Source: Liolophura sinensis
Taxonomy: Eukaryota > Mollusca > Polyplacophora > Chitonida > Chitonidae
Assembly (NCBI RefSeq): GCF_032854445.1
Contig: NC_088295.1
Span: 37,499,385 to 37,563,384, forward strand
Reading direction: 5' to 3'
DNA: 64,000 nucleotides
Shown here piece by piece: positions 48,942-62,334 of this stretch. The notes under the pieces were generated by a model that was not told the origin of the DNA, made no database searches, and saw only the letters and a program-made list of their open reading frames with translations. Position 1 is the first letter of the stretch; every line of letters begins with the position of its first letter. The translations under genes were made by a program, and so were the position numbers.

Positions 48942-51900
48942 TTTGATTTGAACCAACTGGGACAAACAATATTGTAAACATTAGATAATGGAAAATATAA
49001 TAATAATATAAGCAGTGTTTTCATTGCTGAAATGAATCAAATTTTCCCTAAAATATATATAACAGAATTCAACGTACCAGTATGATGAAAAGAATATGAA
49101 ACGTTAATATATTGGATTATATATAAGTTTAAAAACAAAGAAGACAGGATAGCGCCAAAGCTTTTCACAAATGTTTAAAACATAATATTTTCTAATGTTT
49201 CAATGTTTAAAACGTAATATTTTTCTATTGTTTAGACACAACATTCCATAATTTCAATTATACCTTCATTTGATCTCAAGGAACATACACACAGGTGCTC
49301 TATCCGGGAACAGGTTCCTATACTTGAATACGTGTACCTCTCATATACATTTATATCAACTTCACCATGTCCTATGGACACCCTCTATCTATGTAGATCC
49401 TTAATTAATATCAGGATATGTATGTATATATGTTATTTGGTTTTATATTTATCTTGCACGTGTCAATGTTTTAAGGACCAACGCTAGGATCAATATATTC
49501 ATCCAGTAGCTATTCAGTTATACAAGTACAGAAACGTTTTGATGTGGAGCCGCATTTGAAATAAACAACTTTTTTCATGAAAAGACTAGTGAGTAGGCCG
49601 CCATATTTATTTGACATGTTTATATGTTATTAATCTGTAACATCTGCACATATCTCATATTTCTGTCAGTTTGCTACCAATCACGGCCGACATCTGCTTT
49701 CCTGTTTCATGACGCCATGCTATAGCCTTGCCCTGGAGGCAGTATTGACTATCTGGGTAATAATATACACGATCAGAATACTGCCCTATACAGTCTAACT
49801 GTTGCCTGTAAATGGCTGCTTAGTTCTAAATCATAGTCGGAAGAAGTGTGATTTGAAAATCAGTTTCTTGGAATCGTACAGGCAGTAATTAATTAACTGT
49901 TCGGTTTGTCATATCATATGTGGTACCGTGAGTGTTATATGAACTGTGTGTTCAAGGGTATAAAAGTCAGTTATCAGCACATACTTCTTTCAGCGAATGT
50001 GACGCTCCCTACTAGTACCCTAGTGCGGAATTATTTAATTAGCATTCAACAATAAAGTTGCTTCAGGTGATGGTTAAAAAGATACTGTGTTTACTGAACA
50101 TTCTTAAGGGGGAATGCGTGTGTATAACATATTATTAGAAACAAGGGTTCAGACAGAGCATTTGTGTATTCTCACATCACTTTCTGCCTCATCGTCGTAA
50201 CGTCATGTTCCTGTTGTTTTAACTTTAAATGCGGTACACCTATCCTTCCCTGTTACAGAGCTATCCGCTGCAGTTAAGATAATACGAGATTCTGAGAGAC
50301 TACAACTTCTCAGTTTGAAAGAGATATGTCATTTTAGACTGTGCGATGCGGACTGACCGAGGTGGAGAATTGGCACTTTACAATCCCACTTTGAGCTAAT
50401 ATTATGGAATTGATATGCAACTAAATAGTAGAAACAGAATGGTGTACACATTCATAAACAGTCGGTAATTTGTACCGATGTGAAACTTGGAGATGGCAAA
50501 TAATATAGACCAAACCCTGACGTATTAGAGGAGGGAAGAATGAATTGTAACGATGACTGTATTTGCCAAATTTAATTTTCAAAACTTAAATTTCAAGTTT
50601 TAACCCTTTAAATAATGTTTACATGTCGCAGAAAGGTTAATAAAGCCAACATATAAACATACTAATATTCTTACTGAAGACATATGCTTAATGAAATCTA
50701 TATTCGGTTGGAACATAATTTTATTCTCACACTAATCCAACATGTTCAATAAATGAATTTTGTTTTATCAATGATATTTAAACCATTAGCCGTCACATGC
50801 GTTGTGTGTTAATTTTCAAATGACTGGTATTTTAGTGACTATACGTTAATTTCGATTTGTCAGAATGACATGCTCATACTTCCGGTCAACAACACGTCAT
50901 CAAAGCATGTTCTCTTTTCCATTTCAGAAAATCGATCCATCTGTTAAAACTGCAGCCCAACTTTGATCATGGAGCTGTCACGACTGGGTGCTCTTGAACT
51001 TAATAATTCTGTTCACTGTAAAATGTCGAACCCAAGCATACATACAGAAACCTCATGATGGATTTGTGTCCAGCCATGTCAACTGATTCAGCATAAAGTT
51101 TATGATACATAATTTTCTTTCACCGAGGCTTCGAACTTTCACAAAACCTTGTAAATTTTTTCTTCGTAACTTTCATTCGTTTATCGCATCAACTTACGGC
51201 ATTATAACCACGACAACGCCATTCCCAAGAATCTGATAATTAAGTGAAAGTGGCCTGAGTCGCTAATTCACTAACAGTGTAATTTTGACCTAATATGTTA
51301 TTTTAAATGTGGTTAACATGTATTTTTGAATAATTGGCTAAACAATTATATATATAAATGAGCGTTGAAACCAATGTACTTATTAAATAGACCACACAAC
51401 AATATCCTCCCTTCTGAAGGAAAAATGTTAGAAAATGTTTGAACTAGATTGCCAGGTCAGTCTCAGATGCTGTTGATTTTGGGTGTTTTTAAGAGCAGAG
51501 GCTAAATTTACATGGCCTTGTTATAAAAGATCACACTCAATTTCTGGCTTTTTACAGACGCAGTAAATATTATATTATTATAAATATTATGACTATGATA
51601 TCTCGCACTTACTTGACTCGAGTACAACCTAGTTTATATATATATATCGCACGTCTGAAATAAAAAAAACAATCGTCATTAGAACGGCAACGTCATTTTC
51701 AGTTTATCCACATTTGGTTTCATATTTCACTCGAATTTCACTCCATTTGAGCACAGCTTGTCTTAATATATTTGTTAATGAATTGAAATTATAGACTTTT
51801 GCCTCTTTACTGATTTATTTGTGACGTTGATTTTCACACCTCATTAGTGTCTCGTTGAATAATAAACATTATTTAAATTAAAAGCGTTTTTAATTATAGA
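48942..51900. other. Upstream region of copy D
   Basis: No gene recognised. It should contain the promoter of copy D (minus strand), but no element can be assigned. Includes an LTR-like stretch (49617-50138). Confidence 0.45.
49617..50138 (+). mobile_element. Possible LTR remnant with TATA box and polyA signal
   Basis: 'ggtataaaagtcag' (TATA box 49959-49966) is followed 85 bases later by 'caacaataaagttgc' (AATAAA 50051-50056), a spacing and wording like an LTR R region. Possible ends TGTTAT (about 49623) and ATAACA (about 50130) are inverted repeats, but flanking sequences do not form a clear direct duplication. Confidence 0.35.
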
Positions 51901-51949
51901 CGGGTATTATTAATTACGGATGATGGGTGGTATCACCGGAGCATGGATT

Positions 51950-52385
51950 ATGATCAGGTATCACCTAGGTTTGGCCTGTTTTGTTTGCATTAAGGACAGG
52001 TATCACCTAGGTTTGGTCTGTTTTGTTTGCATTAAGGACAGGTATCACCTAGGTTTGGTCTGTTTTGGCTGCATTAAGGACAGGTATCACCTAGGTTTGG
52101 TCTGTTTTGGCTGCATTAAGGACAGGTATCACCTAGGTTTGGTCTGTTTTGTCTGCATTAAGGACAGGTATCACCTAGGTTTGGTCTGTTTTGTCTGCAT
52201 TAAGGACAGGTATCACCTAGGTTTGGTCTGTTTTGTCTACATTAAGGACAAGTATCACCTAGGTTTGGTCTGTTTTGTCTGCATTAAGGACATGTATCAC
52301 CTAGGTTTGGTCTGTTTTGGCTGCATTAAGGACAGGTATCACCTAGGTTTGGCCTGTTTTGACTGCGTTGAGGACTGGTATTAAT
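51950..52385 (+). repeat. 42-bp minisatellite, 10 units (14-residue frame)
   Basis: The unit 'aggacaggtatcacctaggt' + 'ttggtctgttttgtctgcat' + 'ta' is 42 bp, so one plus frame stays open (51920-52384, 154 codons), reading KDRYHLGLVCFVCI-like units. Most units differ by one or two bases (tgt/ggc codon swaps). No signal peptide or flanking domain is seen, so coding status is unproven and probably negative. Confidence 0.92.
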
Positions 52386-52757
52386 GTCGTTTGGCCAGTT
52401 AGGATTTCATAACTCTCGCATACCAGTTCACTACCAAACATATATTAAAATCAATCGCTTGCTTTTCCAAGTGTTTGGTACATGTACATGTACAAGGCAG
52501 TGGTACATATATAAATTGGTTTGGATATTGTTTGTTAAAACCAGTCTGAGGAATCCTGATAGAGTTCGCTAAGTCATGGCTTGCAGAAAAAAAAAACCCT
52601 GTCTTTTGTTATATCTGTATATTTCATTATTTAGAAACACACATGGCACAAACGACAGCTGTTGAGCAATTGCTCTTATTTCAATAAAAATAACACGTTA
52701 ACTGGCAATGCCGAAAAAATCTCATTACGGCTCAAATACGGCTCGTATTATCAACAC

Positions 52758-52895
52758 AGATGCCTCAGTGGCAGCGGCGCCAAGACCTAGGAGCCTCTCG
52801 CTGTGAGTTTAATTCCAAACCATGCTGGCTTCTTCTTCTGCCGTATGTAAAAGGTCTGCCATCAATCTGCGGATGGTCTTGAGTTGCCTCAATAA
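52758..52895 (+). mobile_element. SINE-A head fragment, sense
   Basis: Diverged tRNA-like head ('atgcctcagtggcagc'), B-box region ('gtgagtttaattcc') and start of the body; the 3' half is missing. Confidence 0.65.
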
Positions 52896-52948
52896 ATGCC
52901 ATATAGGCATGTAATAAGATACAGTTTTTGAATTTGTATATTTTAAGG

Positions 52949-53200
52949 TGGTTAGCGTCTCAGGGCGGCGTAATGACCCAGAATCCTCTTACCAATGCAG
53001 CTGCTGTGAATCTAAGTCCAGTTCATGCTCCATGGCTTCCTCCTCAGCCGTACCTGGGAAAGTCTTCCAGCAACCTGCGGATGGTCGTGGATTTCCCCCG
53101 GGCTGTGCGCAGGTTTCTTCCCACCATAATGCTTGTCTCTGTTGTATAAGTGAAATATTCTTGAGTGTGGTGTAAAACACCGGTCAAATATATAAATAGA
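52949..53200 (+). mobile_element. SINE-A, sense, nearly full
   Basis: From the head region ('ggttagcgtctcagggcggc') through the body to 'gtgtggtgtaaaacacc' and an AT tail. Directly follows the previous fragment in the same orientation. Confidence 0.82.
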
Positions 53201-53461
53201 ACTTTTTAAAACTAGAAGGCACTATGTGTCCAAATAAAATGTATACAAATTCGCTCTATCATATGAATAAGGAATGATACTCTGTATCTCTGTCCTATCT
53301 CTTCATGCTGAAGAATCATTTAAAACAATACCTCGCTGACGGTAGATTCCGTCTGGATCAGCACCAAACGCTGAACGGATTGATCAACATGTGCACAAAA
53401 TTTCATCTAAATCCGTGCTCACACTGAGGCACACACTCACACCTAAACGCTTGAAGAGAAT

Positions 53462-53494
53462 TTTATTTACTTATTTATTTATTTATTTATTTGT

Positions 53495-53558
<64 letters not shown>

Positions 53559-53612
53559 TTGATGTTTTAGGCCGTACCGTAAAGATGTTTTACTTACACG
53601 ACGGCGGCCATC
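53462..53612 (-). mobile_element. SINE-A fragment with expanded (TTTA)n tail
   Basis: A run of about 25 TTTA units (53462-53559) joins 'attgatgttttaggccgtac' and 'acgacggcggccatcag'. The tetranucleotide tract is an expansion of the SINE tail. Confidence 0.85.
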
Positions 53613-54236
53613 AGAGATTTTCAGATTAAACGTCTATAACTATAACTAACTATATCACACTGTCGTCGCTGCTTTAGTTTCACTGTTTATTATATAGTCA
53701 TAATTTGTTTTGAGGTAATGCATAAACCAGGGCTCTGCTGGAATCCTCGGGGCATTGTTTTCATGTCATTGGTTATTAAATGTGATGACATAGAACTTTT
53801 TGCGTAAATGTCAGATTGTAATAAATTGCAATTAACATCTACTTCACATTATTTTCGTTACCTAATTTTGCCTAAGCCGTGGTCCTATGGGGCGAACATG
53901 TTGCTGCTTTTTAATCATTTACATTAACGATTAGCACAAAACCCTAAATCAGGTAAATTTTACCCGATAAGTGTGACCATTTGCCAAACCATCACCCTAT
54001 AGTCACCTCTTACTCTTACTCTTTGAGTCAACCTCAAATGTGTTTTCGTCACGCTATCGTCAAATTATTACCGACCTTGCGCTAAGATATTCATATATGC
54101 ATTTATTCATTCTGTATTGAAAAGTTAGATTAAAAAAGATGCGTAATAAGACATTTATTTTGTACGACGGGCAAACAAGTTAGAGTGGCAATGAATGTAG
54201 AGCAGCTATATGGATTATTAATATAAATAACATAGC

Positions 54237-54289
<53 letters not shown>

Positions 54290-57080
54290 TATATATGACT
54301 ATTTCTCAACGAGTTAACATGCGAATGCTTATAGATATACTCTTTTCACTCTTTCAGTCTTAACATGATATCCAGCATGTTAAAGTATAAGATGGTATAC
54401 TTATGGCAATCGTCGAATATGTAGATCTGACATTGAATTGATGTTGTTTTTATGATAAAAAAAACACCGGCTTAATGGAATAGTTGGCTGATACGGCGGA
54501 CCTGAGCGAGAAAAGTGTTTAAATTGTAATGCAAGCAAACCATATATGGTTCATTTCTTGGAGAATCATCGTCACCACAATGGATAGACCAATATAAGTG
54601 ACATTGTTATACCGGAGTGGCCATTTATTTCTCATCTGCTACATTATGACACTTAGTATTGACCGCAAGTTCTGCATGATGTACTCTGGGCTCGTAAGGC
54701 TCAAACTGTCATGCTTTTCATACTGAATAAGCACAATGAACACATTTTACGCAGAACTCGAGACGGCCCATCCACCCGTTCTCCTGATGACCATCGTTCG
54801 TATGAGAATTCTAAACTTGCAAAAAACCGACAACAAAGTTCAAGTGATGCGGAATCACTCCCATGTGAGGTAAAACCTGTAAAAAAAAATCGCTTGTTCC
54901 AGTCCCAGCCAGTGATAACCCTCACACAAGCTTAAACAAAGAAACACGAAGACAGTAATTGAATAATCTAATCTAAATAGTAGATTTTGCACATACGCAC
55001 TATGCAAAACAATCTAAACAGGAACAGAATGCGCTTTCGTACGGAGCAGACACGCTTCCAGTCAAAACACACGGCGTCTCACACGGCCAAGTCTCAGTCC
55101 ACAGTAAATATAGAGTTCCTCGTGAATTCATCAGGCGTAAGACAACACTGGCATTCATTTGACAATTGGTCGTACACACGATACTCCAACAAATGATTAC
55201 ATCCAACCTTTCTTCACAGTCTTCCCTGGGTAACTGATTAGCGGTAAAGTCCCAATTCCATGCCGTGCGCTAATAATCCAGTCTTCCTTCTCTTCCCCAA
55301 GTGGCATTTGGGATATAAAATACGTCACAGCACGAAGGGACAATCAGCAATATAAGTTCAGAACAGAAGTTCCAAACACAACAATAATGGTCGATGAAAT
55401 GCTCAGTCGATGTGTGATCGTATAGTAAAAACAGAGCTTTCAAAAAGACAGCTTCTGTTAGGACGAACGCTCAATAGTTCTCAAAGAAAGGAAATCCTAA
55501 TCTTTCAAAATAGGCTTTCCAACGGGTGAAACTGACACTACAGACTGCTTTCTTCGGAGGACCATTGAGTGCAAACTGAGCCATCCTCCTGCGCTAAATA
55601 TATGCTTAAACAACAAACATAGACGGGAATAAAAATAATGAACATGTTTACACAATTCATTGTTGATTTTCGAAATGAAAGATTGCTCAGGCTAAATGTT
55701 ATCTAACACAAGCGCAAACTTTTACATATAAACAACATCAGATTTTGGTCAAATATTGACCCGGTTAGCAGCTGAATCCATTGCATAACAATGGAATAAA
55801 TACAGACGTTGTCACAACAACGGTAACTGTTTCGTCTTCCGGTTGTAGAGATAACTCTCGCTTGATTGGTTAAAACCGATAAAATGGTGGCGATTTCCAG
55901 TGTCTCAATGTGCGCGATTTTGCTTACCATGAGCTGCAATTTTGCAACATCATAAAAATAAAAAGTTAGTCTTTTTAAATTTTATCGATGAAAACACAGA
56001 ATTTGTCCTGGGTTGAATTCTCTTTTAAGATATATGCCATTAGTTGGAGCGTAAATGATTTCCAATAAACGTCATTCAAGACCAGATACACAATGCGAAG
56101 AGCAATACTGACAGTGCATGACATATAAATTTCTTGAACTGATAGAATCGAAAATACACAAACATTAAATTATGCAGTTTAATTGAAGATATTTATTCAG
56201 GCAATTGTAATATAGCCACGACACTACACACAACAGAAATCCATGATTCACCTTATTTAATGTGAGGTAAACGAAAGGAAGCCCCACCATTTCGCCAGAA
56301 GAAGAACTCTCTCTTCAACTTTACGTGACAGTCATGCAATTATTACAGATATATAGTTAGATAAACCCTTTGTCGTCTAAACTCCAACCAGTAATACTCA
56401 TTCTGCTTTATGGTAATTTAGGGGCCTAATGTGTACCGTGTCCATCCTGGTGCAGTCTCCTCATTCCCGTCTATGTTTGCTTCCGGGTCATGAATTAGCT
56501 GACAAACATCGCCCTCATCCACCATGTTTAAAGACGTACAGTTTATGTGCCGCTTGCATAGAGCTAATCACTGGACAACACTCAATGTGTGCGTGTATTC
56601 CAATAAATAACTGAGTGATCTCTTACCCCGTCGTAAGTTCAGCCTGAAAAATCTCACTGAAAGAAATATTATTTCGAAACTATATGTGAAGGATCCAAAA
56701 ACTGTAAAGTAAAAATACAGTGTGTTACAAGAAGTAAGACTATTATTAAGAAGATATCATGCGGTTTAAAGTGTAAGGCCGTTGGGAAAAATGGATTATT
56801 ATCGAAAACAGCATACCGAGGTAATAACGATATCATTAGCTTAACTAAAAGAAAACATTTAACAATGTGGTGTCATTTGAATCTGCTGATTGAGTGCTAC
56901 CACAAACAGTATCACGAGTCTTTTAAAATGTACTGCAAATAAAATGAATGATGTAAGAGTATGGGCTACAGAAACATGTCCTCTCGCTTTTTTGTTTCAG
57001 CATACTCTATGATATTTGACGTACATATTATCATGACCTGATCTTACTGCTATGTGACGTACCAGCGCTGTTCAATAGTG
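53613..57080. other. Non-coding stretch
   Basis: No supported gene. Contains (AT)n at 54241-54285 and, at 54925-54955, a block shared with the solo LTR at 27294. The 74-codon frame at 54711-54935 just left of that block is charged and could be the end of a retroelement protein, but I cannot show it. Confidence 0.4.
54241..54285. repeat. (AT)n microsatellite
   Basis: A TA run of about 43 bases. Confidence 0.96.
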
Positions 57081-57084
57081 CTGG

Positions 57085-57233
57085 CTACCTTCGCGGTACG
57101 TGGGGATGTATGTCAGCAACCTGAGAATGGTCGTGGGTTTCCTCCCATCGTAGTACTGGCCCCTGTCATATACGTGAAATATTCTTAAGCACGGCGTAAA
57201 ACACAAATCAAATAAAAAAGTAAATAAATAAAT
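57085..57233 (+). mobile_element. SINE-A, 5'-truncated, sense
   Basis: Body from 'cgcggtacgtggggatg' to 'gcacggcgtaaaacac' and an A-rich tail. Confidence 0.8.
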
Positions 57234-57339
57234 ACTGTTATGGCATACAAGAAAAGGTAAAGCACTGCTCAACTTGGCATTTGCCAAGTATGTTACCGTC
57301 GTCATATGATCGCGATGCGGTTTTGAAATCTACTTTATG

Positions 57340-57440
57340 TATAGCTATATGTATCACCGTCTTGCACACTTTATATGTTGTATAAAGTGAGTGTATGTAT
57401 CACCGATTTGCACACTCTGTATGTTGTATAAAGTGAGTGT
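57340..57440 (+). repeat. ~54-bp direct duplication
   Basis: 'tatgtatcaccg-ttgcacact' followed by 'gttgtataaagtgagtgt' occurs twice in tandem. Confidence 0.85.
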
Positions 57441-57529
57441 GTCTCACAATTACTGAAATTGGCAAAAAAAGCCGCACAGTTAGTACAATGATTGCAAAAA
57501 TTTTGGAGAAATGTATACAGTCTTAAACG

Positions 57530-57690
57530 TGAGTTTCGCACGTGGGAGGGTCTGTCAGCAACTTTAGGATAGTCGTGGGTTCCCCCCATGCTCTGCTCAA
57601 TTTCCTCCCACCATAATGCTGGCCGCTGTCGTATAAGTGAAATATTCTTGAGCACGGCGTAAGACACCAATCAAATAAACTAATAAATGT
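57530..57690 (+). mobile_element. SINE-A, 5'-truncated, sense
   Basis: Body from 'gcacgtgggagggtctgtca' to 'gcacggcgtaagacacc' and an AAATAAACTAATAAA tail. The 'cgtaagacacc' variant is shared with the copy at 58341. Confidence 0.82.
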
Positions 57691-58240
57691 AAATGATAAT
57701 ATAAATTTAAAGACTTTAACAGCTAAAAATTTATTTAAACATCTGTCTTTCCGTTATGCCTGGAATTGTTCATCCGATCGACTTCACACTTGCCAGTTAT
57801 ATTGCCGAGAAAACAAGGAAATGCAGTGTCGAGTGTTCAGACAATAGACTACTGTGCACTCAAATTAGACAACGCTGACCTCACAAATGTTTACATGAAT
57901 GCTTCCATAGCTGTCTCGTCGAAATATGGCTGAAGTATTGTCGATGTGGCAATTATCATTCACTCATTCCTTAGCTATGGAGTATAGAGGATTCGCATAT
58001 ACTGTGTTTTTGAGAAGTGAATTATTTATTCAAAACACACAAAAACACACTTATCTTGCATGACAGGTCTTGTGCTATTTTTCTTTAAACGTCAATTTTC
58101 AGGATGACCGTCTGAATTGTTAATTTTATATAATTGATTCTACTCTTATTACTTTGTGTGTTTGTCTATGTCCGCAACTATATATGATACTTTCTTGGAA
58201 ATAAATAGATAAGTGAATGGTTGAACATGTCAGATACAGA

Positions 58241-58561
58241 CCGGCCGCGATAGCCCAGTTGGTAGAGCGTCCGCTCCGGGATCGGTGGTCAATCCTTGGT
58301 CGAGTCACATCTAAGACCTTAAATGAGGAAGTTGTGTTTTGGAGCTCCGTGGCCGAAGAGGTCAGCGTGCCAACGCGTATCAATGACCCAGAAGCCTCTC
58401 ACCAGTTCGGTCGCTGTGAGTTGAAGTCCAGCCCATACTAGCGTCCCCGGTTTCCCCCCCGGGAACGGCACGGCTTCCTCCCACCATAATGCTAGTCGCC
58501 GTCGTATAAGCGAAATATTCTTGAGCACGGCGTAAGACACCAATCAAATAAATAAATAAAC
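58241..58561 (+). mobile_element. Composite SINE: SINE-B head fused to SINE-A
   Basis: 58241-58335 is a SINE-B 5' end with a good tRNA-like head ('tagcccagttggtagagcg' A box, 'ggtcgagtc' B box, then 'taagaccttaaatgaggaag'). It breaks off at 'gaagttgt' and 58341 starts a complete SINE-A head ('ggagctccgtggccgaagag'), body and tail ending AAATAAATAAATAAA at 58561. Both parts read the same way, separated by only about five bases. Confidence 0.85.
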
Positions 58562-58853
58562 GATAATCGTTTGAAGAAAAGAAGAAAATTTTACCCTATG
58601 TCGTGTCTCTGTTTTGCTTGAGGCAAGACGTATAATTCTGTGAGTAAGTTTCCTAATACAATTAAAACTGGTGAAACTAACGAGAGTACAGAATAAACAG
58701 TTAGACATACACTAGACAACTAATCTGAGACGGTTTTTGCCCCAAAAGAATGTGGCTTTGCTTTGGTCAGTCGTGCCACTTTGTACTGTGCGCTTAGCAT
58801 GTGCAAGTTCTTCTAGTGCTTGCAATGAAATGAAGTCGAAATTAACATTAATT

Positions 58854-58854
<1 letters not shown>

Positions 58855-58949
<95 letters not shown>
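58855..58949. repeat. (AT)n microsatellite
   Basis: A TA run of about 93 bases, the longest in the window. Confidence 0.97.
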
Positions 58950-58950
<1 letters not shown>

Positions 58951-61084
58951 CATTTAGCCAACATATAAACTAGTAAATGAACAAAATAAAGAAGAATATT
59001 GCTTGAGAATGGCATAATCGATATGTTATTACTCATGTTAATTAATAAAGACAACTGCGGGAGACAGCCTTTTAGACTTTGACACGGAGATTTCAAAATG
59101 CCCCATTTAAATTTTCATTTCTTCGTATCTATCATGGAGCTTGGAGACCTCGCTATGGTACGCGTATGATTAGGGAAAATGCAAAATCGATTAATATTGC
59201 TCTATTTTTCTCATGAAACATGCTCAAAAGCCATAATAATATGTGTGATCGTTGCTCATTAAATACCACATTTTAGTCATAAGGCGTTTTCAGTAATTTA
59301 GGCTCTCTGATTTTTTAAAACTTTTATTTATATGAAGTCAAGCTGAATGTGAAACCATGGAAACCACATGGTGAGCCCTAATATTAACTATTCCTTCTAT
59401 ACTTTAGACTCGAATAAATGTAGGCCTACGTCAAAATACAAGGATTATAAAACAGACAATTTATACTTACCACGGACTTGCGCTGTTAGAATCATGCAAA
59501 GTGAGACGGCTGTGGCTGGGAGTAATATTGTTCGTCTCTGTGTCAGTTCACGTCTATGTAGTACAACCATGTCTCAGTCAGGCCATAGACTACGCCTTAT
59601 GTTGCCTGTTCCTCACTGGGTATATTGGCACGTGCGAGGCATGGACGCTCTGGATGCTAATGCTCGATCACCCGCAAGCGGTACAATAGTGTCATAAGTA
59701 ATACACCATAAATACATTTGTCTACATATCTTTCGTTTTCCAAGCGAGACAACATAATGAAATGTGAACAGGTACTCCTGAAACTTATCTTGTGTGTAGG
59801 ACTTCGCGGCAATAGGCAAGTTACGGCCTCTCATTGTCATTGCTTACTAAAATCATTAGCCTAATGTGGTTTAAGTTGGTTGATAATGCGAGTTTGTACG
59901 AGAAATTCCAGCCGAGGACCTTCTAATGTCTACTTATACATTACTGTGCAGTCAAACCAAGATATCATTGTTCAGCGCCATTCCTTTTCTAGGTCTCTCC
60001 CGTGCTTGAAACAAATACAATACCAGTACAATAATGAAAACATATTACCCAAAGATCACCGTTCATATTTCTCGGATAGCGTCCTCTACCCATTATTCTA
60101 ACAAGCGTCGTTAATAGAATAAAAAAACTGTAATCTGGAGGGAAGTCAGCAATGGTGAAGTTTAAAGCGTTTTAGCTTAATACATCGCCTCTTGAATTGG
60201 CACAGAATGCAAATATATGGTCAGACAGGATAAAATGAAGTGATAGAAACTTTAAAGGCAATGTAGCTGATGAAAGAGGTACTTTTTGTTCTTTAATTAT
60301 AACATTTAATTTATAGCACTATGTAAACATTGATAATGCGTCCAGCCCATAACTGCTTATTTTGTCCTCTGAGCGATCGACCCTTCGCGTCACGACGACA
60401 CTGTTTGGGTCTCCTACAGCCACATGACAATGACAACACAACGCTGTCAGGATTACGCTTTAGTGTTACACTTTAACACCTTCCGCCCTTATGCATGCTT
60501 TTCTGTTTTTTGTTTAAATTTACTTATGGGTTTAATTCCACCTGGAATAATCTTGTGTTAAAACAGATAAATTGAAGCAACAGAAAATCTGATGACTATC
60601 AAGCATGAGGTTGGAGACATCCTGGGTACTTTTGTCGGGTAGACACATGTGGACCATCATCTCCCATGAGAAAGAAGATACTTGTAGATAATTTTCTCCC
60701 ATAACAGCCATTTCTGGCATTTTGCATCGTAGTCACATTGCCAAATGATTTAAATCCCCGATTTGAAAGCTCAAGTTTAGGGCCATTTGTCAGGTATTTT
60801 TGCAAGGAATGTTATGTCATTCCTTAAATCCAGGGCCCGATTCAGCGAATCCAATTTTGACTTGAATTTGAAATATGGTATGAGAGAGCTTACTTTTTCT
60901 GGCTTTGGATATTTTTCTGGCACAATGTTGTAAACCTCACCAATACAATCTTAAGATAAATGTGACAAATTTCAACTTTCAGTGTCAAATAAAAAAGCGT
61001 TTTGAAAAGGTTTTAAATTTTCACTTATGTAAGAAGTGGCTTTGAAATCGGCACCAGATGTCTATTGTGTACAGATCTATAACC

Positions 61085-61180
61085 ACATATTTTGTATAAA
61101 TATATGTATTCATGCATGTTTTTGTATACATTCATGCTTTTGTATACATGCATGTTTTTGTATTTATGCATGTTCTTTCG
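61085..61180. repeat. ~20-bp short tandem repeat
   Basis: 'tttttgtatacattcatg'-type units, about four. Confidence 0.75.
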
Positions 61181-62334
61181 ACTCTGTTCACTAACATTCC
61201 TAACTGACATTTAGTAGTCCTGATTTTATAGTCATCAAATTCGTTTTTTCACTCAAAGCAATTGTAATAATCGCTTTATTCGGACTGCATGGAATGGTAC
61301 GAAACGATTGATTCATTCTATATGAAAGGTATCATGTATAGGTGCGCCGTGTATATGTATAAATGTAGGTGGTGTGCATGTACAGTACCCAGACAAATCC
61401 TTACAATGCATGTACATTACTCATTTCTTCACATATAAAAATTACTAGATTTATAAAGTATACGATTATTTCTCAAGTTGCCTTAATTTCCTATATATTC
61501 CATTTAAATTATGGTTACTATATTATAGGTCCTTAGAAACAGCCTTAATTTCATTCACCATGATTGCTGTCATGTGGTATGTCGTTGTAATTCAACCAAA
61601 TAAGCCCTGATACCGGATTTTCACTACGCTGATCATACTGAACTCACATGGCACGTCATCTATAACATTGTCATCAAACTGTGCAAACTGAAAAAGTGAT
61701 CTAAATGATTCTGTCTACATACTATTCAAAATAATGCTTGAAAGTAATAGTATCATCATTTCGCATGTGATACGCCATTGTTTCGGGTGTAAATATCATC
61801 CTTATTTTATTTACCAAATTTTTCCATACAAGTATTGCGGTAACTGTAGTTTTGTACACCTTTAACTAACCTTTTTGAAATTTTGCAGCTCTATGTGTTC
61901 ATTTGACCTTTGCTGAACTCCAGAATTGTCCTGGTATGCAGCGGCGGTCAAGTTAGTGGTCGGCTGAAATTAGAGGACTGAACTAAACCTGAATACGCAG
62001 AAAAGATTTTTCTGAAAACTACTGTCAATGGACTAAGCAAGGAAAACAGTGATCAAGTCTTTAAAATCGCTTGGAATCAATTTCGGACAAATTAAACTCA
62101 AAAACAAAATAATTCTACATGCATTAGAGAACAAACTTGATTCTTTTCGATGATTCCAGGGAAAGATGAGTATATCTACTTCGCCAACAAAAGCCAAACT
62201 CACGGGCAGCTAAATTGCTGGAAAACGTTGTTCATGTTGCTGTTCATGCGATATAACGTAGTAGGGAAATTTTCTTTTTTTTCTAATTAAAAGAATAGCA
62301 CTAATAATAATACCAATAAAATAATTAAGCCTTT

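Noticed and set aside
54711-54935. Charged 74-codon frame as the end of a retroelement polyprotein
   Set aside because: Suggestive position beside an LTR-like block, but opposite in orientation to the related LTR and without any conserved motif.
58241-58335. Possible genuine tRNA gene
   Set aside because: A and B boxes are present, but the arms do not fold well and the sequence continues into a SINE-B body.
59501-59689. 62-codon frame with a hydrophobic, signal-peptide-like start
   Set aside because: No in-frame ATG and no recognisable domain. I considered it as a first exon for the PAN-like exon 3.5 kb away but found no donor site in the right phase.
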